From an uncultured Erysipelotrichales bacterium (GTDB taxonomy: Bacteria; Bacillota_I; Bacilli_A; Erysipelotrichales; Coprobacillaceae), in the NCBI GenBank assembly GCA_910586805.1, contig CAJUJC010000009.1, positions 1 through 31,231 of the forward strand: a DNA stretch of 31,231 nucleotides. Reading direction: 5' to 3'. How positions within the stretch are numbered: the stretch's first letter is position 1; the number at the start of each line of letters is the position of its first letter. The notes below the pieces were generated by a model. That model ran no database searches. It was not told where the DNA came from and was given only the letters and a program-made list of their open reading frames with translations. This document shows, piece after piece, positions 24,016 to 31,145 of this stretch. Position numbers and translations under genes: made by a program.

Positions 24016-24969
24016 CTACATTCTATACATCATGCTATCCATTAATAATGGAATATTGGCATTTGTTTCTAACAGAAACTCTGTATTTAATATTAATTCT
24101 ATTTTTTCAATTATACCGTCATTACTATCTTCAATTCTATTAAAAAGACTTTTAAATGATGGATATGTCAATTCCATATTTTGTTTCACGTGAAACAAAT
24201 CTTTCATACCTAATACTAACATATTTAAAAACAATTGTATATTTTGTTTTTCTTTATATTTCTTCAATAAATGCGTTTGAACATTTATAATTAAATTTTC
24301 ACGATGAAAATATAAATCCTCTATAAAATGAAAGACTTCTAGTTTCATTTCATCTAAAAATTCACTATCTATATATTCCTCACATTGTTCATATGTATGA
24401 AATAATTCAGTTAATATATTAATATCATCTTGCGAAATATCTTTATTCTGTAATTGTTTCTTTAAAAATGATTTAGACTGAGGCAATAATTGAATAACTT
24501 GACATCTTGATTGAATCGTAGGTAGAACTCTACTTAAATTTTGACAAGTAAATATAGCATATATACCTTGTATTGGTTCCTCAAGTATCTTTAATAAACT
24601 ATTCATAGCATCAGGTGTTGCATTTTCAATGTTTTCCAATAAATAAATCTTTACTTTTCCTTCTAAAGAAGATTTTGCAAATTGTTCTTGTATATACTCT
24701 ATTTGTCCTTTTTTTATTGTCTCAGCTTTTCCATCAATACAAATCAAATCAGCATAATTATGATTATCAATACGGTGACATTCATTACACTCATTACATG
24801 CCAAGATGTCTTCCTCACAAATAAGAGATTTAGCAATATAATGAGCTAAAATATTATTACCTTCTCCAACAAGTAAAAAAGCATGAGGTATTTTTTGAGA
24901 CTGAAAACAATTTAATAAAATTTGATAGAAGATAGGTTGACTCTTTTTTAATTCATCTTTTAAACTCAT
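24016..24969 (-). CDS. holB: DNA polymerase III delta-prime subunit
   Basis: Delta-prime is part of the clamp loader that places the beta clamp on primed DNA. The 317 residues show a clamp-loader AAA+ fold with a zinc site, CEEDILACNECNECH (about 50-64), and the SRC motif in TIQSRCQVIQLLP (about 149-161). The phosphate loop reads VGEGNNILA and lacks the Walker lysine, as usual for this non-hydrolysing subunit. LKILEEP is conserved. Its ATG overlaps the tmk stop codon (ATGA), so translation is coupled. A perfect parS palindrome lies in its 3' half. Confidence 0.94.
   Translation of the reverse strand: MSLKDELKKSQPIFYQILLNCFQSQKIPHAFLLVGEGNNILAHYIAKSLICEEDILACNECNECHRIDNHNYADLICIDGKAETIKKGQIEYIQEQFAKSSLEGKVKIYLLENIENATPDAMNSLLKILEEPIQGIYAIFTCQNLSRVLPTIQSRCQVIQLLPQSKSFLKKQLQNKDISQDDINILTELFHTYEQCEEYIDSEFLDEMKLEVFHFIEDLYFHRENLIINVQTHLLKKYKEKQNIQLFLNMLVLGMKDLFHVKQNMELTYPSFKSLFNRIEDSNDGIIEKIELILNTEFLLETNANIPLLMDSMMYRM
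24182..24197. promoter_or_regulatory. Perfect parS site (in holB)
   Basis: TGTTTCACGTGAAACA is the full 16-base parS consensus. The inverted repeat extends two more bases on each side (24180-24199). It is a ParB/Spo0J loading site and marks an origin-proximal region. Confidence 0.95.
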
Positions 24970-25589
24970 ATAACCTCTTTAATTTTTTCAATAACTTGTT
25001 TATAAACTTCATCAATTTCAACACTTGCATCAATTTTAACAATTCTATCACTATACTTTTTACATAATTGCAAATATCCGTTATAAACGCTTTGATGAAA
25101 CTCTAATTTTTCCATATCTAATCTATTAATCTCTCTATCTTTATTCATATAAACTCTTTGTAACCCAATTTCAGGCTTAACATCAAAGAAAATTGTTCTT
25201 TTTGGTAAAATGTTGTCAGTAGCAAATAAATTCATTTCATAAACTTCATCAATACCAATTCCTCTCGCAATACCCTGATATACTAACGAACTATCAACAA
25301 AACGATCACAAATAACAATTGCACCTTTGTCTAAAGCTGGTAAAACTTTTTCAACTAAATGCTGTCTACGACTCGCAGCATATAACAATGCCTCAGTACG
25401 TTTATCCATATTTGTATTTTTAACATCAACAATAACATTTCTTATGCTTTCAGCAATTTCAACTCCACCTGGTTCTCTTGTTAGAACAACATAATAACCT
25501 TCTTTTACAAGTTCATCTTTAACCATGGCTGCAATTGTTGTCTTTCCACTACCTTCTCCACCTTCAAATGTAATAAAAATACCTGACAC
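24966..25589 (-). CDS. tmk: Thymidylate kinase
   Basis: The enzyme makes dTDP from dTMP and ATP, an essential step for DNA synthesis. The 207 residues start FITFEGGEGSGKTT (Walker A, 10-17) and have VLTREPGG (about 35-42), ICDRFVDSSLVYQG (about 92-105, the DR motif with thymidine-binding residues) and the lid region around 145. Translation seems to start at a GTG behind GAGGTG. The gene is followed by holB with a four-base overlap, as in B. subtilis tmk-holB-yaaT neighbourhoods. A TATAAT box about 20 bases upstream of the GTG may give it its own promoter. Confidence 0.95.
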   Translation of the reverse strand: MSGIFITFEGGEGSGKTTIAAMVKDELVKEGYYVVLTREPGGVEIAESIRNVIVDVKNTNMDKRTEALLYAASRRQHLVEKVLPALDKGAIVICDRFVDSSLVYQGIARGIGIDEVYEMNLFATDNILPKRTIFFDVKPEIGLQRVYMNKDREINRLDMEKLEFHQSVYNGYLQLCKKYSDRIVKIDASVEIDEVYKQVIEKIKEVI

Positions 25590-25659
25590 TTTAACACCTC
25601 ATTCCTCATACTATTATATATAAAATCACCAAAGATATAAAGTATTATTTCTTTGGAAA

Positions 25660-25830
25660 TTACAGGAATATTTTTAAAACGACACATAATATGAAACCAA
25701 AAATATCAAACAAAGAAATCATTACAATATTAAATATACTATAAGCAATAGTTATATGTGTAAATGATTCAAAACAATTAAAAATATAGATCAATAATAT
25801 ACTCATTAATATTTTTTTTACAAATTTCAA
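25660..25830 (-). CDS. Short BofA-like membrane protein (TTG start)
   Basis: A 56-codon frame starts at TTG (25830) behind GAGGTGA and ends with TAA at 25660. It is almost wholly hydrophobic, with two likely membrane helices (about 5-20 and 26-56). Its tail IFNIVMISLFDIFGFILCVV plus LKIFL lines up without gaps with the C-terminal block of BofA as I remember it (INIP.N..T....G..G.PGLILL.LLK). The key prolines are replaced. B. subtilis has bofA at this place, after recR. BofA inhibits processing of pro-SigK. The N-terminal part is shorter than in B. subtilis (87 residues). It may be a degenerate relic. Confidence 0.5.
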   Translation of the reverse strand: MKFVKKILMSILLIYIFNCFESFTHITIAYSIFNIVMISLFDIFGFILCVVLKIFL

Positions 25831-25861
25831 AAAAATCACCTCACTTATTATATGAGATGAT
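25828..25861 (-). terminator. Terminator of dnaX-ybaB-recR that contains the next ribosome binding site
   Basis: ATCATCTCA (25861-25853) pairs with TGAGGTGAT (25843-25835), nine pairs including one GU. Seven Ts follow. The stem begins in the recR stop codon. Its 3' arm is the GAGGTGA site of the BofA-like frame, and the T run flows into that frame's TTG. Confidence 0.75.
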
Positions 25862-26454
25862 TATATTTTCTTTCTACCTTCCAACGATTTTAACAAAGTC
25901 AATTCATCAGCATAATCAAGATTGCTTCCTATTGGTAATCCATTTGCAATTCTTGTCACATTTACATTTCTCTTTGAAAGAAATTTAGCTAAAAATAATG
26001 CTGTTGTTTCTCCTTCTCTTGTAGGATTTGTTGCAATAATAACTTCTTGAATATTTTCATTGATTCTATCAAATAACGTTTGAATGTTTAAATCTTCAAT
26101 TGTTTTCCCATCCATAATAGAAATTGTTCCATGTAATACATGATATAAACCTCGATATTCTTTTAGCTTTTCCATTGCAAAAACATCTTTTGGAGATTCT
26201 ACAATACATATTATAGATTGATCCCTTAATTCATCTTTACAAATATCACAAATATCGTCTTCACAAATATGACCACATTTTTTACAATACTTAATATTCT
26301 CCTTAAAATCTATTAATGTTTTCGCAAAACGTTGAACTTGTTCCTTATCCATTTCTAAAACATGATAAACAAATCTTTCAGCACCTTTTGTTCCAATGCC
26401 TGGTAATTGTTTAAAACTTTCAACAAGTTCCTCAAAAGTATATGGATACTCCAT
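25861..26454 (-). CDS. recR: Recombination mediator protein RecR
   Basis: RecR works with RecO (and RecF) to load RecA at single-strand gaps. The 197 residues start with the helix-hairpin-helix region (FKQLPGIGTKGAERFVYHVL, 15-34). They continue with the zinc motif CKKCGHICEDDICDIC (about 57-72) and the TOPRIM domain (IICIVESPKDVFAME, about 80; EVIIATNPTREGETTALFLA, about 136). The C-terminal Walker-like segment follows. The ATG shares its A with the ybaB stop (TAATG), and no ribosome binding site is visible, so translation must be coupled to ybaB. Confidence 0.97.
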   Translation of the reverse strand: MEYPYTFEELVESFKQLPGIGTKGAERFVYHVLEMDKEQVQRFAKTLIDFKENIKYCKKCGHICEDDICDICKDELRDQSIICIVESPKDVFAMEKLKEYRGLYHVLHGTISIMDGKTIEDLNIQTLFDRINENIQEVIIATNPTREGETTALFLAKFLSKRNVNVTRIANGLPIGSNLDYADELTLLKSLEGRKKI

Positions 26455-26762
26455 TATAAAAATGCTGATACATCAACACCATTAGTCACTTTATTTAATG
26501 TATCTTCCCTTTCTTGATCAACTTTTCTCAAAATATCATTGATAGAAACAACCAACATATCTTCTAACATTTCTTTGTTTTCAACACTTAAAACATCCTC
26601 TTTAATATGTAATTCAACAAGTTCTAAATTTCCATTCACTTTTCCTGTTATCATACCTTGTTGTCCTTCAAAATCAAAAGTTTTTTCAGCAAATTCTTTT
26701 TTTGTTTTATTAACTTTCTTTTGCATTTGTTGTGCTTGTTTTAATAATTGATTAAAATTCAT
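26454..26762 (-). CDS. ybaB: YbaB/EbfC nucleoid-associated protein
   Basis: This is a small DNA-binding protein that forms tweezer-shaped dimers and coats the nucleoid. The 102 residues start MNFNQLLKQAQQMQKKVNKT (long helix), then GQQGMITGKVNGNLELVELHI (strands, about 34-54) and a helical end with MLEDMLVVSINDILRKVDQE. Length and layout are standard. AAGGAGG precedes the ATG, two bases after the dnaX stop, and it precedes recR directly. This dnaX-ybaB-recR arrangement is among the most conserved in bacteria. Confidence 0.96.
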   Translation of the reverse strand: MNFNQLLKQAQQMQKKVNKTKKEFAEKTFDFEGQQGMITGKVNGNLELVELHIKEDVLSVENKEMLEDMLVVSINDILRKVDQEREDTLNKVTNGVDVSAFL

Positions 26763-26764
26763 AC

Positions 26765-28576
26765 TTAATCCTCCTTAAATTCTACAATATCACCAAATAA
26801 CTCAACTGCAAATTTTTGAGCATCATTTAACTCTACATAATCTAAATCTTTTTCATCTATATGTTTCAAAATCAGTTCATGTGGCTTAGGTAATTGACCT
26901 TTTTTCTTTAAGTCAATAAAATGACTTCTCATTTTAATCCACTCATCTTGTTGTATTGCAACAAACTTATATTCACTACCTAGAATTTCAGTTAGAAAAG
27001 AACTAAGTTGTTTGTAATTCTTATAATAATTAACTGCATTGACAGCTGGCTGATATTCAAAAGCAATAACTAATCCTCCTTGACAAGCAGCAACAGCCAT
27101 TCCATCACATAACATACTTGCACTTTTAGCCATATTTAAATTAGCAAGATAACGTTTGATAATTGGCCATCTCTCTTGAATATCTTCTAATATCTTTCTA
27201 TTTGCTTGAACTAAAATATTCATAATATCATTAGGATCTATCTTTACATCATCAAAAACATCTTCTTCTACTTCTTCAGTTTGTTCAAAATCAAAAGTAG
27301 GAACTTCTTCTACTGGTTCAATGAAATTATCTTCAATAGTTTCCTTTTCTATAACCACTTCTTGAATAGGTTCTTCATCAATGGATTGATCATGAATAGG
27401 TTCTTTTACAACTTCATCAATAATAGCTTCCTCAACAATAGAATTTTCATCATTCTTTTTTTCTTGAACAGTAGCCACTTCAACTTCTATAACTTTTTCT
27501 TCTTTCAGCTGATTACAAATTTTTAAAATTGCTAATTCAAAATAAATAGATGGATTAATAACTTTAGAATACTTTTCACTTGCATCCATTAAAATATCAA
27601 TAAATGTAAAGCATTCTTCACATGTCATGTAAGGAACAATCATATCTAAATAAAATTTAGATAATACAAATAAAATAGATGTATCATTAGTATTTCTAAA
27701 AATAACAACATCTTTTAAGATATCGACTAAATCTATTGTTAATCGTTTAATATCAGTGCCTTGAATTTTCATTTTTTCCAAAACTTCTAATGCTTTTTTC
27801 ATATCTTTTGTCAACAACAAGCGTAAAAATTCAATTTTCTTATCTAAAGACAACACTCCATAAATATGATTGACATCTTCAACAGTTAAATGCTTATCAT
27901 TATAAGCAAGACATTGTTCCAAGATAGATAATGCATCACGCATTCCTCCATCTGCAAGTTTTGCAATCATTTCTAAAGCTTCATCATCACATTGATAATT
28001 TTCCTCTTTAACAACTGTCTTCATTCTATAAATAATATCTTGCATATTTAACTTCGTAAAATCAAATCTTTGACATCTTGAAATAATTGTAGGTAAAATT
28101 CTATGAGGCTCAGTTGTTGCTAAAATAAAGATAACATGAGCAGGTGGTTCTTCTAATGTTTTAAGCAACGCATTAAATGCACCTGGTGTCATCATATGAA
28201 CTTCATCAATAATATAAACCTTGTATTTGCCTTGTGTTGGAGAGTATTTCACCTTATCAATTAAGTTTCTTACTTCATCAACACCATTATTACTAGCCGC
28301 ATCTATTTCAATAACATCAGGATGTTCTCCTTTTGTAATTTGCACACAATCAATACATTCATCACATGGTTTAGGATTTCCAGTACAATTAACAGCTTTA
28401 GCAAGTAACTTTGCAATTGTTGTTTTACCTGTTCCTCTAGGACCACAAAATAAATAAGCATGTCCAATTTTATTTTCTTCAACAGCATGCTTTAATGTTG
28501 TAATAATATGTTCTTGTCCAGCAACATCTTCAAACTTTTGTGGACGATATACTCTATATAATGTTTTATAAGCCAT
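26765..28576 (-). CDS. dnaX: DNA polymerase III gamma/tau subunit
   Basis: Tau/gamma is the ATPase core of the clamp loader. The 603 residues show Walker A GPRGTGKT (45-52), the zinc cysteines 64, 71, 74 and 77, Walker B VYIIDEVHMM (120-129) and LATTEPHRILPTIISRCQRF (SRC motif). The collar domain ends around 365. An acidic linker rich in Glu and Val (365-455) and a tau-specific tail follow. I choose the ATG at 28576, ten bases after AAAGGAG, rather than the GTG at 28585. At codons 373-374 lies a slippery A AAA AAG, followed in the -1 frame by Glu and TGA, so a 375-residue gamma form is likely. A hydrophilic linker is normal for this family. Confidence 0.96.
   Translation of the reverse strand: MAYKTLYRVYRPQKFEDVAGQEHIITTLKHAVEENKIGHAYLFCGPRGTGKTTIAKLLAKAVNCTGNPKPCDECIDCVQITKGEHPDVIEIDAASNNGVDEVRNLIDKVKYSPTQGKYKVYIIDEVHMMTPGAFNALLKTLEEPPAHVIFILATTEPHRILPTIISRCQRFDFTKLNMQDIIYRMKTVVKEENYQCDDEALEMIAKLADGGMRDALSILEQCLAYNDKHLTVEDVNHIYGVLSLDKKIEFLRLLLTKDMKKALEVLEKMKIQGTDIKRLTIDLVDILKDVVIFRNTNDTSILFVLSKFYLDMIVPYMTCEECFTFIDILMDASEKYSKVINPSIYFELAILKICNQLKEEKVIEVEVATVQEKKNDENSIVEEAIIDEVVKEPIHDQSIDEEPIQEVVIEKETIEDNFIEPVEEVPTFDFEQTEEVEEDVFDDVKIDPNDIMNILVQANRKILEDIQERWPIIKRYLANLNMAKSASMLCDGMAVAACQGGLVIAFEYQPAVNAVNYYKNYKQLSSFLTEILGSEYKFVAIQQDEWIKMRSHFIDLKKKGQLPKPHELILKHIDEKDLDYVELNDAQKFAVELFGDIVEFKED
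27450..27461 (-). promoter_or_regulatory. Programmed -1 frameshift signal in dnaX
   Basis: The heptamer A AAA AAG (27461-27455) is in the reading phase needed for simultaneous slippage (GAA AAA AAG). After a -1 shift the next codons are GAA and TGA (27452-27450), which ends the protein at 375 residues. E. coli dnaX has the same heptamer, likewise followed by one Glu codon and a stop. I see no strong downstream hairpin and only a weak upstream Shine-Dalgarno-like GAAGTGG. Confidence 0.7.
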
Positions 28577-28699
28577 TATTATCACACTCCTTTGTCAATT
28601 ATAGCATACTTCATATTAAAATAAAAAAGATATCTTATCATTTGGAATATTTATTCCTCTTCTTTCTACCTTTCGTTTATATAGTTTGAAAGATTATTA

Positions 28700-28708
28700 T
28701 GTTATAAT
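28700..28708 (+). promoter_or_regulatory. Extended -10 promoter of the XRE gene
   Basis: TGTTATAAT, 25 bases before the old start codon; a GAGGAG ribosome binding site is at 28723-28728. The expression signals look intact although the gene is broken. The gap 28586-28699 shows nothing else. Confidence 0.5.
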
Positions 28709-28732
28709 GAAATAAAGAAAAGAGGAGTTAGT

Positions 28733-29174
28733 ATGAACACAAAAAATAGGATTATTTATATCTTCTTGTAGAAAAGAAAAAGGATTAACCCAAAAACAAT
28801 TAGCTGATTATATTGGAGTTAGTGATAAATCAGTATCAAAATGGGAACGTGGAATTAACTTACCTGAGAGTTCATTATTCATTCCATTATGTGAAACACT
28901 TGAGATACAGGTTCAAGAATTATTATTAGGTGAACATATTGAAAAAAATGAACTATTAAATAAATCAAATGAACTGCTCGTAGACTTATCTAAACAACAA
29001 AATTTAGAATTATTTACTTTTTTCAAATTGACTATATTTTTCTACTTTTACCATTTTTACGTTTATATGCTCCGATTGATTAAAATTATAAAAGCCCTCT
29101 TAAATAAAAAAGCATATTTTGGATATTTCCTTGTTACATCATTAAGTCTATTTCTTTTATATCTCCATGATTAA
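28733..29174 (+). pseudogene. XRE-family regulator with membrane tail, frameshifted at codon 4-5
   Basis: The ATG opens a frame that stops after 12 codons (MNTKNRIIYIFL). Shifting by one base at the A run 28741-28746 restores MNTKK-IGLFISSCRKEKGLTQKQLADYI and a full helix-turn-helix (VSDKSVSKWERGINLPESS, then CETLEIQVQELLLGE). The shifted frame runs 142 codons to TAA at 29174. It ends in two hydrophobic stretches (LELFTFFKLTIFFYFYHF and YFGYFLVTSLSLFLLYLHD), so the protein was a membrane-linked transcription regulator. One missing A (six instead of seven) explains the break. A sequencing error or slippage-based switching would look the same. It sits opposite to its neighbours between dnaX and tadA. 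Confidence 0.75.
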
Positions 29175-29203
29175 AACGAAGTTCAATAATAAAACTTCGT
29201 TTT
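29173..29203. terminator. Bidirectional terminator between the XRE gene and tadA
   Basis: AAAACGAAGTT (29173-29183) pairs perfectly with AACTTCGTTTT (29193-29203); T runs lie on both outer sides. It serves both convergent units. Confidence 0.85.
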
Positions 29204-29644
29204 TTACGTTCTTTTACTTTTAAAATATTGAGAAATAAGGGTAGAACATTCTTCTTCTAATACCCCTTCTTCTATAAGAGGTTTATGATTAAATTCATGA
29301 GTTTTTAAATATTGTGTTAAACCGTGCCAACGTTGTCCTTTAGCACCAATAACAACTCTTACAATACGACTTTGAATAATTGCACCACTACACATCATAC
29401 ATGGTTCCAATGTTGAGTATAACGTACAACCATCTAAATGCCATGTTCCTAATTTTTGGCAAGCCTCTTTAATAGCAAGCATCTCAGCATGAGCCGATAC
29501 ATCATGTTTTGTTTCTTTTTGATTATATCCCTTTGAAATAATCTCATTATCTTTTACAATAATTGCACCAATAGGTACTTCATCTATAACTCTTGCTTTC
29601 AAAGCTTCTTCATATGCAATTTTCATATACTTTATATCATCCAT
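29204..29644 (-). CDS. tadA: tRNA-specific adenosine deaminase TadA
   Basis: TadA converts A34 to inosine in tRNA-Arg(ACG), allowing wobble decoding. The zinc-site motifs are AHAEMLAIKEA (His and catalytic Glu, about 51-61) and EPCMMCSGAI (two Cys, about 80-89). I place the start at the ATG at 29644 (MDDIKYMKIA), behind AAAGAGG, giving 146 residues. An ATG further upstream (29677) would lie inside the SRP RNA and can be dismissed. The gene begins 22 bases after the SRP RNA 3' end, so it may be read from that promoter by read-through. Confidence 0.95.
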   Translation of the reverse strand: MDDIKYMKIAYEEALKARVIDEVPIGAIIVKDNEIISKGYNQKETKHDVSAHAEMLAIKEACQKLGTWHLDGCTLYSTLEPCMMCSGAIIQSRIVRVVIGAKGQRWHGLTQYLKTHEFNHKPLIEEGVLEEECSTLISQYFKSKRT

Positions 29645-29665
29645 ATCATTACCTCTTTGAAAAAA

Positions 29666-29744
29666 GCCACTACACATAAACGGACATTCTTAATGCTGCT
29701 ACCTTCCGGTCCTGACATGGTTCAAAGCCGCCTATTGTAATGGC
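29666..29744 (-). ncRNA. ffs: Small signal recognition particle RNA (4.5S type)
   Basis: The RNA binds Ffh and targets nascent membrane proteins to FtsY and SecYEG. The conserved loop GUCAGGACCGGAAGGUAGCAGC is present. The ends pair as GCCAUUACA (29744-29736) with UGUAGUGGC (29674-29666), nine pairs with one GU. The next block AUAGGCGG pairs with CCGUUUAU. Six Ts follow the 3' end and should terminate transcription. The length of about 79 nt is short but complete for an Alu-less SRP RNA. In B. subtilis scr sits between tadA and dnaX; here it precedes tadA. Confidence 0.95.
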
Positions 29745-29751
29745 AAGATTT

Positions 29752-29779
29752 ATTATAACATATAATAAAATATAATCAA
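29752..29779 (-). promoter_or_regulatory. Promoter of SRP RNA
   Basis: TTGATT (29779-29774), 16 bases, an extended -10 TGTTATAAT ending at 29752, then eight bases to the RNA 5' end at 29744. The spacing confirms the 5' end call. Confidence 0.75.
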
Positions 29780-29805
29780 TAATAAAGTCATAAAAGTGTA
29801 ATATG

Positions 29806-29832
29806 AAAAGTGAGAGGACTATTCCCTCCCAC
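29806..29832 (-). terminator. Terminator of serS
   Basis: The stem GTGGGAGG/CCTCTCAC (29832-29825 with 29817-29810, one GU) with loop GAATAGT is followed by TTTTC, 14 bases after the serS stop. Confidence 0.75.
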
Positions 29833-29845
29833 AATATCGACACCA

Positions 29846-31123
29846 CTATTTAATAACTGATTTTCCACCCATATATGGACGTAATACTTCAGGAATATTA
29901 ATACTTCCATCTTCGTTATAGTTATTTTCAATAAAAGCAATCATAGCACGAGTACTTGCTAAAACTGTATTATTTAAAGTTGCTACATAATAAGTTCCTT
30001 TATCACCTTTTGTACGGATACCTAAACGTCTTGCCTGAGCATCACCTAGTGTAGAACATGACCCAACTTCGAAATATTTTTGTTGTCTTGGTGACCAAGC
30101 CTCAACATCACAAGACTTCACTTTTAAATCAGCCAAATCCCCTGAGCAACATTCTAATGTTCTAACAGGAATATCTAAATTTCTAAACAATTCAACTGTA
30201 TAAGACCACATTTTATCATACCATTCCATTGCTTCTTCAGGTTTACATAAAACAACCATTTCTTGTTTTTCAAATTGATGTACACGATAAATTCCTCTTT
30301 CTTCAATACCATGAGCTCCAACTTCTTTTCTAAAACATGGAGAATATGAAGTTAATGTAATTGGTAATTCATCTTCCTTAACGATTTGATCTTTAAACTT
30401 ACCAATCATAGAGTGTTCACTTGTACCAATTAAATACAAATCTTCACCTTCAATCTTATACATCATTGCATCCATTTCTTCAAAAGACATAACCCCAGTA
30501 ACAACATCACTTCTAATCATAAAAGGTGGAATACAATATGTAAATCCTTTATCAATCATAAAATCTCTTGCATAAGATAACATTGCTGAAGAAAGCCTAG
30601 CAATATCTCCCATTAAATAATAAAAACCATTTCCACTTGTTCTCCCACTTGCATCTTTATCTAAACCACTCAACTTTGTAATAATATCAGCATGATATGG
30701 AATTTCATAGTTAGGTACAATTGGTTCACCGTATTTTTGAATTTCAACATTTTCACTATCATCTTTGCCTACTGGCACACTATCATCAATAAAATTAGGA
30801 ATTTTCATCATAACTTGTTTTAATTTTGGTTCTAATTCTATTTCTTTAGCTTCTAATTGTTTCAAAGTTTCAGCCATTTCTCCAACTTTTTTCTTATTGT
30901 TTTCAGCTTCATCCTTTTTACCTTCACGCATAAATTGTCCAATTTCTTTAGATAATTTATTACGCATAGCTCTTAATTCACTTGCTTTTGTTAAAGTTTC
31001 TCTATATTCCTTATCTAATGCATATGCTTCATCAACCAAGTGCAAACGATCATGTTGGAATTTTTTCTTCATATTTTCTTTAACAGCTTCAGGATTTTCT
31101 CTTAAAATAGCAATATCAATCAT
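29846..31123 (-). CDS. serS: Seryl-tRNA synthetase
   Basis: SerRS charges tRNA-Ser with serine. The 425-residue protein starts with the long coiled-coil tRNA-binding arm (about 1-110; MIDIAILRENPEAVKENM, then KELRAMRNKL-like heptads). A class II catalytic core follows, with TSEHSMIGKF (about 236), motif 2 CFRKEVGAHG (about 264) and motif 3 around ARRLGIRTKG and STRAMIAFIENN near 395-410. AAAGGAGAGAG precedes the ATG. A T-box leader lies upstream, so expression should rise when tRNA-Ser is uncharged. Position near tadA, SRP RNA and dnaX matches the B. subtilis origin region. Confidence 0.97.
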   Translation of the reverse strand: MIDIAILRENPEAVKENMKKKFQHDRLHLVDEAYALDKEYRETLTKASELRAMRNKLSKEIGQFMREGKKDEAENNKKKVGEMAETLKQLEAKEIELEPKLKQVMMKIPNFIDDSVPVGKDDSENVEIQKYGEPIVPNYEIPYHADIITKLSGLDKDASGRTSGNGFYYLMGDIARLSSAMLSYARDFMIDKGFTYCIPPFMIRSDVVTGVMSFEEMDAMMYKIEGEDLYLIGTSEHSMIGKFKDQIVKEDELPITLTSYSPCFRKEVGAHGIEERGIYRVHQFEKQEMVVLCKPEEAMEWYDKMWSYTVELFRNLDIPVRTLECCSGDLADLKVKSCDVEAWSPRQQKYFEVGSCSTLGDAQARRLGIRTKGDKGTYYVATLNNTVLASTRAMIAFIENNYNEDGSINIPEVLRPYMGGKSVIK

Positions 31124-31145
31124 TTTTCTCTCTCCTTTAAATAAA

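Noticed and set aside
25505..25687. Minus-strand frame of 60 codons overlapping the start of tmk
   Set aside because: It lies out of frame over the well-supported tmk start and has no ribosome binding site or recognisable sequence.
27380..27430. Possible stimulatory hairpin downstream of the dnaX slippery site
   Set aside because: Only short alternative stems (ATCAA/TTGAT) about 45 bases away; too weak and too far.
29645..29677. Upstream ATG for tadA (11 extra residues)
   Set aside because: It starts inside the SRP RNA and lacks a ribosome site; the ATG at 29644 has one.
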